In this document: one piece after another, positions 25,100-32,541 of the stretch | Layout: each line of letters opens with the position of its first letter | Position numbering within the stretch: position 1 is the stretch's first letter | Assembly (NCBI GenBank): GCA_002320775.1 | Contig: DCKY01000245.1 | Span: forward strand, 13,406 to 48,018 | DNA length: 34,613 bases | Origin: Planctomycetes bacterium UBA1662 | GTDB lineage: Bacteria; Planctomycetota; UBA8108 | Direction: 5' to 3' | Position numbers and translations under genes: made by a program | The notes under the pieces: generated by a model | Database searches by the model: none | The model's input: only the letters and a program-made list of their open reading frames with translations | Told to the model about the DNA's origin: nothing

Positions 25100-26209
25100 T
25101 CAAGCGGACCGTATCTCATCTATCGTAAAGATCCTGTGTTCCATGGCCCCTCGGTAGCAGGCCTCGACCAGGGCAACCGTGTCGAGGTTGTCCTCGCCAT
25201 CGATCTCCGGCTTCTCGCCGGTCTCCAGGGCCACGAGCAGCTGCGCCATGGTTCCCTCGAAGGCGTCAGGGAACCAGACCTTGTCCCACTTCGGCTCAAC
25301 CCAGGTCTCTCCGCCCTCCTTGCAGGTATAACGCAGGGTGCTCGGAACCGCATCCGGATAGCTTGGCCAGCCGATGGTACCCTCGGCAAGTCCATCGGTT
25401 CCCTCGACCCTCCAGTTGATGTAGATGTCTCCGCCTGAACCCTCGCGGCAGGGACCGGTCCATACATCATCGAGACTGGTGCAGCGCAGACCGCTCGAGT
25501 ACTCGAAGATGTACATGTTAATCCCATCCTGGTGAGGAAACTCGGTACGCGGATCGGGCCGGCTGCTCGAGAGTACCCGCTCGGGATTTCCGAACAGGTA
25601 GCGAAAGGTGTCGATGTGATGGATGCTCATGATGTAGTAGGAGAGCTTGCCGTAGGGAACGGCCCAATCCGACCAATGCGGAATAGCCCGCATATCGATG
25701 GTCGCCAGGACGGGCTCGCCCAGGAGTCCGCGTCCGAGCAGATCCTTGAGGGCGCGGATGGACTGGTCGTAGCGCATGTTCTGGTTGACCGCGAGGGTGA
25801 TGCCGGCCGCTGAGCAGGTCTCCACGATATGCAGGGCATCCTCATAGGTCATGGCCAGGGGCTTCTGGGCCAGGATTCCGCGGATCTTACCGGCGTAGCC
25901 TTCGCAGATCCGGTCAACTACGCCGCGCTGTAAATCAGGCGGCAGGGCGATATCGACCACCTCGACCGCCGGATCAGCGAGCAATTCTTCATAGTCCTCG
26001 TATACTTTATCTATGCCGTGGCGCTCGGCCGCCTCCTGAGCCCGCGAGAGGGTTCGGTTGGCGATGGCCACGGGATTGAAGCCGGCGTTCCGGTAGGCGA
26101 CAAGGTGACAATCGGCCATGATGAAGCCGGCGCCGATGCAGCCGATTCCGGGAGACCGATCCGTCGGCATGACCGGCTCGTAGCGCAGGTCGAGGGGTAT
26201 TTCACTCAT
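25100..26209 (-). CDS. Gfo/Idh/MocA-family oxidoreductase
   Basis: 369 residues. The NAD(P)-binding domain opens with GIGCIGAGFIMADCHLVAY (about 21-39) and has VDIALPPDLQ and LAQKPLAMTYEDA, where the family's catalytic lysine motif EKP appears as QKP. The C-terminal beta-sheet domain follows, with HHIDTFRYLFG carrying the His/Asp pair expected at the active site. The family oxidises or epimerises sugars, inositols and related compounds, and has been found to act on 3-keto-sugars in several bacteria. ATG 26209 follows GGGATGGAACC. It is paired with the downstream isomerase, suggesting a two-step sugar pathway. No transporter or regulator is adjacent. Confidence 0.9.
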   Translation of the reverse strand: MSEIPLDLRYEPVMPTDRSPGIGCIGAGFIMADCHLVAYRNAGFNPVAIANRTLSRAQEAAERHGIDKVYEDYEELLADPAVEVVDIALPPDLQRGVVDRICEGYAGKIRGILAQKPLAMTYEDALHIVETCSAAGITLAVNQNMRYDQSIRALKDLLGRGLLGEPVLATIDMRAIPHWSDWAVPYGKLSYYIMSIHHIDTFRYLFGNPERVLSSSRPDPRTEFPHQDGINMYIFEYSSGLRCTSLDDVWTGPCREGSGGDIYINWRVEGTDGLAEGTIGWPSYPDAVPSTLRYTCKEGGETWVEPKWDKVWFPDAFEGTMAQLLVALETGEKPEIDGEDNLDTVALVEACYRGAMEHRIFTIDEIRSA

Positions 26210-26277
26210 GGTTCCATCCCTTATTCACAGATTCAACTCGACCGGGCATGATGCCTTGCGGTCTGTCAAATGTTCAA

Positions 26278-26289
26278 CGACAATTGTCG
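26278..26289. promoter_or_regulatory. 12-bp perfect palindrome, candidate operator
   Basis: CGACAATTGTCG is a perfect palindrome in the divergent gap between the Gfo/Idh gene and the secreted propeller gene. A looser TTCAA (26273-26277) and TTGAA (26295-26299) flank it. Two-fold symmetry and position between divergent starts fit a dimeric repressor site, but no regulator is encoded nearby and chance is possible. Confidence 0.3.
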
Positions 26290-26329
26290 CCGCATTGAAA
26301 ACTCTTCAGGCGCGAAGATCGGCTCCGAA

Positions 26330-27418
26330 ATGAAAACACCCCCACACACCATGGTCTCCCTCGCTCTCGCGGCGGCTCTCTGCGGTCTGCCCGGACTGCT
26401 CGTGGCGGACAGCGGGCCGGTCGAGCTGCGCGGGAAATGGGTGCTTGATCCAGCCGGTAAGGCCATCGGCCCCGAGTCCTTCCGACGCGGGCTGCAGCCC
26501 TCCGCCCTCCTCTGGAGAGGTTCCTCGCTCCTTTCGGCTGGAGACCAGCGCAGCCAGTTCCCCGGACATCTCTTCAGCATCGACCCGAAAACCGGTCGGC
26601 TGCTCTCAGCGCCGCTGAAGATCACTCCCCCCGTGAAAAAGCCGGGCGAGAACAGTCACTTCAAAACCTACCGTTCAATCCCCAACTCGGATTTCGAAGG
26701 CCTGGCCGCGCTCCCCGACGGCCTCAGGCTCTACGGGGTCACCGAAGACAAGATCCCCTGGCTCAGCGTGCTTCGCCTCGAAGATGGCGCTGTGAAACTT
26801 GAAAACCTGGTCGAAATCCGCTTCCCGGAAAAGCTCAGACCCTGGCAGAACGACAGCAACTTTCGCCTCGAGGGGATTGCCCTGGCCGACACCCCGGGAA
26901 AGGCTTACCTCGCCTTCGAGCGGGCAGCCGACGAGCTCCCCCGCATCCTCGAACTGCCTCTCAAAGGCATCGAGACCAGTCCATCTGTTGTTGCGGCCAG
27001 GGATCTCGGGATTTCCTTCAGCAAGGTCACCCGCCGCAAGGACAAGAAAAATTCCCTGCTGAACATCAACGACATCCAGTTCCTGCGCAGGGACAAGAGG
27101 GCCTGGCTCGTGGCGCTGGCCCGTGACCAGGAACGAATTCTCCTTATAGACCTCGAGGAGGCCCGGGTGGTCCGCTGGATTGACCTGGACCTTCGCGGTC
27201 CGGCAGGAGAACGCATCCACTGGGTTTCGCCAGAGGGGCTGGCGATCGACCCCGGGGGCGAACGCCTGTGGATCATCAACGACCCTGACTCGGTCAAGGG
27301 CAACTACAGGCGGCGCGGAGAAAAAAAAGCCGGTGGTCCCTACGCTCTCTACACTCCCCTGCTGTTTGAGCTCAGGCTCTCCGAGCTCTTCCCCGGTGAT
27401 AACGGAAAACAACCATGA
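26330..27418 (+). CDS. Secreted propeller-like protein (phytase-like/SdiA-regulated type)
   Basis: 362 residues from ATG 26330, which places a signal peptide at the very N-terminus (MKTPPHTMVSLALAAALCG, cleavage probably after VAD or LVA). The frame is open from 26270, but the extra 20 residues would spoil the signal. The mature part shows repeated propeller-like strands: SALLWRGSSLLSAGDQ, SDFEGLAALPDGLRLYGVTED, FRLEGIALADTPGKAYLAFER, NINDIQFLRRDKRAWLVA (these recur at about 60-residue intervals) and WVSPEGLAIDPGGERLWIIND. The DFEGLA and LEGIAL motifs are those of esterase-like phytase and SdiA-regulated domains. An extracytoplasmic hydrolase or binding role is plausible. The stop overlaps the ttcA start by 4 nt. 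Confidence 0.75.
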   Translation: MKTPPHTMVSLALAAALCGLPGLLVADSGPVELRGKWVLDPAGKAIGPESFRRGLQPSALLWRGSSLLSAGDQRSQFPGHLFSIDPKTGRLLSAPLKITPPVKKPGENSHFKTYRSIPNSDFEGLAALPDGLRLYGVTEDKIPWLSVLRLEDGAVKLENLVEIRFPEKLRPWQNDSNFRLEGIALADTPGKAYLAFERAADELPRILELPLKGIETSPSVVAARDLGISFSKVTRRKDKKNSLLNINDIQFLRRDKRAWLVALARDQERILLIDLEEARVVRWIDLDLRGPAGERIHWVSPEGLAIDPGGERLWIINDPDSVKGNYRRRGEKKAGGPYALYTPLLFELRLSELFPGDNGKQP

Positions 27419-28296
27419 GCAAATCCGAATCAACACCAGCTGATCCTCTGCTCGAGCTTCCCATCCTCGGATCTCCCGAGGCCGCGGCCGTCGCGCCCCC
27501 GACCGAATCTCCGGAAAAAATCCGCGCGCGACTTTCAAAGAATATGCTGCGCACCATCGGCGCTTACGGCCTTGTCGAGGAAGGGGACCGTATCCTCGTC
27601 GCCGTCTCAGGAGGCAAGGACAGCTACACCCTCCTCGACCTCCTCCAGGCGGCCAAACGCAAATCCCCGGTGCATTATGAGCTGATCGCCGTCCACCTTG
27701 ACCAGCAGCAGCCTGGCTACGATGGCGCGGAGCTGGCGGCCTGGCTCGAAAATTTTGACGCGCCCTGCGAGATCATCTCCGAGGACACCTACTCGACCGT
27801 GCTGGAGCTGACTGGAGACGAAAATGCCACCTACTGCGGCCCCTGCTCGAGACTCCGCCGCGGGATCCTCTACACCGCCGCCGAACGCCTCGGCTGCAAC
27901 AAGCTCGCCCTCGGCCACCATCGAGACGACGCCCTCGAGACCCTGCTGCTCAATCTCTTTTACGCCGGACGCCTGCAGGCCATGCCGGCCGGCTACACCA
28001 CCCAGGATGGACGTTTCGAGGTGATCCGCCCCCTGATCGAATGCTCTGAAAAAGACATCGAGGCCCATGCCCTCTCCTGCGACTACCCGATCATTCCCTG
28101 TAATCTCTGCGGCTCGCAGGACAACCTGAAGCGGGTCGAGGTCGCCAAGCTGATAGCTGAACTCGAAAAAAACAACCCCGGGCTGCGGCAGATCATGCTG
28201 GGCGCGCTGCGTAACGTCCGCCCGAGCCATCTCCTCGACAGGGAGGTGGCCGAGGCCTGGAAAGATGCCGCCGCGCGCTACGAACCCCGGCGGTGA
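27415..28296 (+). CDS. ttcA: tRNA 2-thiocytidine synthetase TtcA
   Basis: 293 residues. It thiolates cytidine-32 of certain tRNAs using an Fe-S cluster and ATP. The PP-loop is AVSGGKDSYTLLDLL (SGGKDS at 65-70), the first cysteine pair CGPCSRLRRG (about 142-145) and the second NLCGS within IIPCNLCGSQDNLKR (about 227-231), with LGHHRDDALETLLLNLFY between, all diagnostic of TtcA. The N-terminal 40 residues are longer and more disordered than usual. ATG 27415 overlaps the preceding stop (ATGA), implying coupling with the secreted protein gene, although no functional link is evident. smpB follows about 60 nt downstream. Confidence 0.93.
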   Translation: MSKSESTPADPLLELPILGSPEAAAVAPPTESPEKIRARLSKNMLRTIGAYGLVEEGDRILVAVSGGKDSYTLLDLLQAAKRKSPVHYELIAVHLDQQQPGYDGAELAAWLENFDAPCEIISEDTYSTVLELTGDENATYCGPCSRLRRGILYTAAERLGCNKLALGHHRDDALETLLLNLFYAGRLQAMPAGYTTQDGRFEVIRPLIECSEKDIEAHALSCDYPIIPCNLCGSQDNLKRVEVAKLIAELEKNNPGLRQIMLGALRNVRPSHLLDREVAEAWKDAAARYEPRR

Positions 28297-28354
28297 AGTG
28301 TTCCTCGATATCTCTACTTGATGGCGGGCTGTCCCGCAAACACACTACCTTCCA

Positions 28355-28813
28355 ATGGCTACTCCAAGAGAATTCAAAAACCGGCGCGCCTACCACGACT
28401 ACCACGTGCTCGACAAGATCGAGGCGGGCATCGTTCTCATCGGCTCAGAGGTCAAGTCACTTCGCGAGGGCAACCTGAGCTTCGCGGAGAGCTACGCCCG
28501 AATCGAAAATGGTGAAGCGTTCATCCAGGGGCTCCACATCTCCGAGTATAAAAACGCCCGGACCTTCGGCCACGAGGCCACCCGGCGTAGAAAGCTGCTG
28601 CTTCATAAGCGGGAGATCCGAAAGCTCTACAAGGTTGTCGCGATCAAAGGCCAGACGCTCATACCCCTGAAGGTCTACTTCAACAAGCGGGGCATCGCCA
28701 AGGTGATGCTCGGGATCTGCAAAGGAAAGCTCGCCCACGACAAGCGCGCCGCGAAGCGCAAACGCGACAGCGATCGCGAGATCCGGCGCGAGATCTCAAA
28801 GTACTCCGAATAG
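28355..28813 (+). CDS. smpB: SsrA-binding protein SmpB
   Basis: 152 residues, normal length. It binds tmRNA and delivers it to stalled ribosomes for trans-translation. The conserved stretches are NRRAYHDYHVLDKIEAGI, VLIGSEVKSLREGN, FIQGLHISEY, RRRKLLLHKREIRKL, TLIPLKVYFNKRGIAKV and the basic C-terminal tail (HDKRAAKRKRDSDREIRREI) that enters the ribosomal A site. No Shine-Dalgarno stands out before ATG 28355. I see no tmRNA gene (ssrA) next to it. It converges on the nucleoside transporter with about 9 nt between stops. Confidence 0.97.
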   Translation: MATPREFKNRRAYHDYHVLDKIEAGIVLIGSEVKSLREGNLSFAESYARIENGEAFIQGLHISEYKNARTFGHEATRRRKLLLHKREIRKLYKVVAIKGQTLIPLKVYFNKRGIAKVMLGICKGKLAHDKRAAKRKRDSDREIRREISKYSE

Positions 28814-28822
28814 GCCAGGGCC

Positions 28823-30046
28823 CTATAGCAGGATCCCGGCGATGCAGGCGGTCATAAAGGCCGCCAGCGTTCCACCGAGCATCGCCCTCAAGCCCAGGCG
28901 GGCAAGATCTCCCTGACGCTCGGGAGCGAGAGGACCGATTCCACCAAGCTGTATTCCGATGCTGGCGAAGTTGGCGAAGCCGCAGAGGGCGTAGGTGGCG
29001 ATGTTCTTGGAGCGCTCGCTGATCGCCAGGTCGCCTCCGGCCTTCAGCCATTCACCCATCTTGATATAGGCGACCGCCTCATTGGTCACCATCTTGATTC
29101 CAAGCAGTTGGCCGACCTTGGAGCAATCACCCGTCTCCACGCCCATGAGCCAGGCGAAGGGCCAGAAGACATAGCCGAAGATCCCCTCCAGGCTGAGCTC
29201 CCAGCCGAAGTGTCCGCCAAACCAGCCCAGCAGGCCATTGATCACGGCGATGAGAGCGATGAAGACGATCAGCATGGCGCCGACATTGATCGCGAGCTTG
29301 ACGCCTGTGATCGTGCCCCTGGCTACCGCGTCAATGATATTGACTGATTGTTTCGGAACCTCGACCCGTACATCCCCCAGGGTCTTCGACTCCTCCACCT
29401 CCGGCTGCAGGAGCTTGGCGATGAGCAGGGCCGCGGGCGCGGAGATGATCGAGGCAACAAGCAGGTGCCCGGCGTCGATCCCCAGCTGGACGTAGAAGGC
29501 CAGCACTCCACCGGCCACGGTGGCGAAGCCTCCGACCATGACCGCCATGAGCTCCGAGTTGGTCATGGTTGAAACGTAGGGCTTGATCACCAGGGGCGCC
29601 TCGGTCTGCCCGACAAAGATATTCGCGGCCGCCGAGAGGCTCTCGGCTCCCGAGGTACGAAGGGTCTTCTGCATGGCCCAGGCCATGGCGCGAATCACGA
29701 CCTGTACCACACCGAGATGGTAGAGAATAGACATGAAGGCCGAAAAGAAAATGATCGTCGGAAGGATCTTCAAAGCGATGAGGCCCGTCTCACCTTTGAC
29801 GAGCCCGCCGAAAAGAAAATCTGTCCCCTCATCCACGCAGCCCAGCAGCTTCTTGAAGGTGTCGCCGAGAAACTGGAAGAACTCTCTTCCCGGCACGGTG
29901 TTAAGAATCAGGAAAGCGAAGAGAAACTGCAGCAGAAGCCCCCCGAAGACGACCCGCAGGGACACCTTGCTCCGATTGGAGCTCATCAGCCAGGCAAGCC
30001 CCATCATCACAAACAATCCAAGCAAGCTGATGAGCTTCTGTTCCAT
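28823..30046 (-). CDS. nupC: Concentrative nucleoside transporter, NupC/CNT family
   Basis: 407 residues with about ten hydrophobic segments. The family signature is clear: an N-terminal GLFVMMGLAWLMSSNR, IIFFSAFMSILYHLGVVQ, the substrate and ion site NIFVGQTEAPLVIKPY, MTNSELMAVMVGGFATVAGG, and the second-repeat TNEAVAYI with CGFANFASIGIQLGGIG. It would import nucleosides with Na+ or H+ across the inner membrane. ATG 30046 has GGAG close upstream (GGTAGGAGTT). It begins 5 nt after the HD hydrolase, so the two are almost certainly cotranscribed, suggesting nucleoside salvage. Confidence 0.95.
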   Translation of the reverse strand: MEQKLISLLGLFVMMGLAWLMSSNRSKVSLRVVFGGLLLQFLFAFLILNTVPGREFFQFLGDTFKKLLGCVDEGTDFLFGGLVKGETGLIALKILPTIIFFSAFMSILYHLGVVQVVIRAMAWAMQKTLRTSGAESLSAAANIFVGQTEAPLVIKPYVSTMTNSELMAVMVGGFATVAGGVLAFYVQLGIDAGHLLVASIISAPAALLIAKLLQPEVEESKTLGDVRVEVPKQSVNIIDAVARGTITGVKLAINVGAMLIVFIALIAVINGLLGWFGGHFGWELSLEGIFGYVFWPFAWLMGVETGDCSKVGQLLGIKMVTNEAVAYIKMGEWLKAGGDLAISERSKNIATYALCGFANFASIGIQLGGIGPLAPERQGDLARLGLRAMLGGTLAAFMTACIAGILL

Positions 30047-30051
30047 AACTC

Positions 30052-31416
30052 CTACCTCCCCTGTGCCACCGGGTTTTCAGAGCGGGAGTCCGCTCCGGCC
30101 GCGGCCGCCAGCAGCAGCTCCGAAAGATCCGCCAGCTCTCTGCAGGCCCGCGAGTGACGCGGATGAATAAACACCCTGACCCTCTTGACGAAATCGTCAA
30201 ATTGTTCGTGCGCCAGGGTGCGAACTACCGGCGAGACTTCCTCTAGCGGCCGGTAAGTTTCTCTCTTATGATCAAATACGTCGATCTTGAACTCGACCTC
30301 CTTCTCGACCGGGGGCGCGTCGATGAGTACCTCGTGGCCGCCAACCTCCGAGCCGATCCGGCCGCTGAGCAGCCGCGCGAGCTCCTCGGAACAACCCACG
30401 AGCCAGTCGTAAGAGCGCCGGGCCACCTGCTCGTAAACCTCCGGTCTCTCATAAAAGCTGAACTGGGCCAACCTCTTGTAGAGTACCCGGCGATGCCCGA
30501 AGAGACCGTCGAGAAGATCCCGCGCTTCGGGCTGCCTGGCCACGTTGCGCATCTGGGTCACCATCCCATCCTGGGACAGGCGGAAGACCTCGTCCCGGGC
30601 GATGTCACGGTGGAGCAGGTAGAAGGCCCGCTGCAGCATGGCCGTGGCGGCGCGAACACCGTGATGCCAGTAGACCTCGCTGAACATCACATAGCGCGCG
30701 AAGACCATCATCTCAGCCGCGGTCTTCCCCTTCTGCGTAATGGCGAGCCCATCACCCGCCTCGTTCAGGCACAGGCTGCCGATCAACCGACCCTGGTCGT
30801 AATTGCGGCCATAGGGGACCCCGGCGTGAAAGCTGTCACGCATCAGGTAATCAAGCTTGTCGATGTCGATCGGACCCGAAAGCATGCTGGAGAGGATCCG
30901 CTCGGGTGTCGAGGAGACATCTCCAGACAGGAGGTCCAGTACGGCACGGGGGCTGATCCCCCAGTCCTTCTCGAGACAGCTTCCGAGCTCTCCGTCGAGA
31001 AGAAAGCTGACGGCGAACTCTTCGTGTCGGGGAACTCCCTCCAGCCGGATATCCTCGATGGGATGGCAGAACGGCCAATGACCAATATCATGCAATAAGG
31101 CGGCGACGATAAAGAGCTCGGCCTGCTCCTTGCTGATCGAATCAGCGAAACGCTCGTTGTGCGAGAGATGCCTGAGAAACAGGAGCGCCAGGCGATAGAC
31201 CCCGAGCGAATGCTCGAAACGGGTGTGGGTGGCCGCTGGGTAAACCAGGGAGACGAGCCCGAGCTGCGGAATCCCCGAGAGCCGGCGAAACTCAGGGCAA
31301 TCGATCAGGTCGCGCACCCTCTCTGTGAGTGGAACATCCAGCTCCGGGGAGAGTCGAACCACCCCGCCGGAGGAATCCAGTCCCGCAACCTCGGGTATCG
31401 ATCGGATATCCGACAT
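30052..31416 (-). CDS. SAMHD1-like HD-domain hydrolase (probable dNTPase family)
   Basis: 454 residues. The HD metal site is complete: His in THTRFEHSLGV, His-Asp in ALLHDIGHWPFCHPIED, and the distal Asp in IDIDKLDYLMRDSFHAG. These three segments follow the order and wording of SAMHD1 and related dGTP triphosphohydrolases, which cut dNTPs to deoxynucleosides and triphosphate. After the core come AEMMVFARYVMFSEVYWHHG and a C-terminal regulatory-like region. dNTPase activity is inferred; some HD relatives act on other phosphoesters. ATG 31416 follows the oxygenase stop by 8 nt and the gene ends 5 nt before the nucleoside transporter, consistent with nucleotide turnover. Confidence 0.88.
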   Translation of the reverse strand: MSDIRSIPEVAGLDSSGGVVRLSPELDVPLTERVRDLIDCPEFRRLSGIPQLGLVSLVYPAATHTRFEHSLGVYRLALLFLRHLSHNERFADSISKEQAELFIVAALLHDIGHWPFCHPIEDIRLEGVPRHEEFAVSFLLDGELGSCLEKDWGISPRAVLDLLSGDVSSTPERILSSMLSGPIDIDKLDYLMRDSFHAGVPYGRNYDQGRLIGSLCLNEAGDGLAITQKGKTAAEMMVFARYVMFSEVYWHHGVRAATAMLQRAFYLLHRDIARDEVFRLSQDGMVTQMRNVARQPEARDLLDGLFGHRRVLYKRLAQFSFYERPEVYEQVARRSYDWLVGCSEELARLLSGRIGSEVGGHEVLIDAPPVEKEVEFKIDVFDHKRETYRPLEEVSPVVRTLAHEQFDDFVKRVRVFIHPRHSRACRELADLSELLLAAAAGADSRSENPVAQGR

Positions 31417-31424
31417 CAGCTACA

Positions 31425-32378
31425 TCACCCCTTCAGCCCGATCTCTCGCAGTCTCTGATCGAGATACTCGCCGGCGGTTATGGGTTCAAAATTCGGCGGA
31501 CGGTCCTCGCTCACAAACCTGTCCATGACCGTCAGGTCGCAGGCTGAGAAAGGATGTACGAAGAAAGGAATCGAATAACGCGACTCGTTGACGGCACGCT
31601 TTGGATTAGAGACACGGTGGGTCGTCGCCGGAACGATTCCGTTTGTCACCCTGGCGATCATGTCACCGCTGTCGACCACGATCTGGCCGGACTTCGCATC
31701 AACGGGAATCCACTCGTTCTCGCGCGTCAGAATCTCGAGTCCTCCCTGGGTCGCCTCGCACAGGAGCGTGATCAGGTTGATATCCTCGTGGGGAGCAGAG
31801 CGGAAGGCCGTTGGATCCACCTCTCCGGACAACGGAGGGTAGTGGATAATACGCAGCACGTGATTTCCGGCAACGATCATGTCTGAGAAGGTCCCCGCAG
31901 GAAGCTCAAAGAACTCCGCAAGGCTATCGAGCAGGCTGCGGGCGCAGTCTTCGAGACGGCGGAAGATCTCCTGGGCATGCAGCTGGAATTCAGGAATCTC
32001 CGCCGGCCAGACATTACCTGGATATTCAGCCCGGTAGGGATGCCCCTCGGGAAGGTCCTGCCCCACCTGCCAGAACTCCTTGAGATCCGGCTTGTCGTAA
32101 TCCTTGGCGTGCTCGACTCCGAAGGGAGTGTAGCCGCGGGCCCCGGCCTCGGCTCCCGCGTATTGTTTCTTGATGTCTTCATCGAATGCGAAAAAACTCT
32201 CGAAAGCATCGTAGCCCTCCCTGATCAGGGAAGGCTCGATCCCGTGCCCTTCGAGCTTGATGAATCCATAGTCGAGCAGGCCCTGCCCAAAGGTCTGGAC
32301 AAAGCTCTTGCGGCGCTCGGAATCATCCGACATGAAGTCATCCAGGTCGATGGTCGGTATCCCGGTGTTTTCTGACAC
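31425..32378 (-). CDS. 2-oxoglutarate/Fe(II)-dependent oxygenase, isopenicillin-N-synthase-like
   Basis: 317 residues. The N-terminal DIOX_N region (IPTIDLDDF, YGFIKLEGHGIEPSLI) is followed by the double-stranded beta-helix core. Iron ligands are His and Asp in APHEDINLITLL and the distal His in ATTHRVSNP; the 2-oxoglutarate arginine is in ESRYSIPFFVHP (RxS). The family hydroxylates or cyclises small molecules. The substrate is unknown, and plant-type relatives are common in bacteria. GTG 32378 is the likely start, with GGGGG 5 nt upstream. It is the first gene of a three-gene leftward unit with the HD hydrolase and NupC-type transporter, which could suggest a nucleoside-related substrate, by context only. 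Confidence 0.9.
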   Translation of the reverse strand: MSENTGIPTIDLDDFMSDDSERRKSFVQTFGQGLLDYGFIKLEGHGIEPSLIREGYDAFESFFAFDEDIKKQYAGAEAGARGYTPFGVEHAKDYDKPDLKEFWQVGQDLPEGHPYRAEYPGNVWPAEIPEFQLHAQEIFRRLEDCARSLLDSLAEFFELPAGTFSDMIVAGNHVLRIIHYPPLSGEVDPTAFRSAPHEDINLITLLCEATQGGLEILTRENEWIPVDAKSGQIVVDSGDMIARVTNGIVPATTHRVSNPKRAVNESRYSIPFFVHPFSACDLTVMDRFVSEDRPPNFEPITAGEYLDQRLREIGLKG

Positions 32379-32407
32379 TTGAACCCCCGCGAGAAGTAAA
32401 TAACAAC

Positions 32408-32423
32408 GAGCCGGGCAGGGCTC
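32408..32423. other. Small hairpin in a divergent intergenic region
   Basis: GAGCC (32408-32412) and GGCTC (32419-32423) form a perfect 5-bp stem with a 6-nt GC-rich loop in the 163-nt gap between the leftward oxygenase and the rightward nuclease-like gene. No T tract follows on either strand, so it is not an evident terminator; it may be a leader structure or chance. Confidence 0.25.
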
Positions 32424-32454
32424 ATTGGCAAAGCAGATTATCGAAGTGAATAGC

Positions 32455-32484
32455 TTGCAAGATCTCAGAGCAGGAATCTATCAT
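32455..32484 (+). promoter_or_regulatory. Candidate sigma70-type promoter for the lamin-tail gene
   Basis: TTGCAA (32455-32460, 4 of 6) and TATCAT (32479-32484, 5 of 6) are separated by 18 nt, about 57 nt before ATG 32542, in an AT-richer stretch. It is the best promoter match I see in the window. Confidence 0.4.
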
Positions 32485-32541
32485 CACTTATCGATGGGGC
32501 ATAGTGTGTAACACCCCTGGATCGAAGACGAGGCTGAACGA

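Noticed and set aside
28814..28822. A tmRNA gene (ssrA) adjacent to smpB
   Set aside because: Only 9 nt separate smpB from the convergent transporter gene, and nothing resembling tmRNA ends is nearby.
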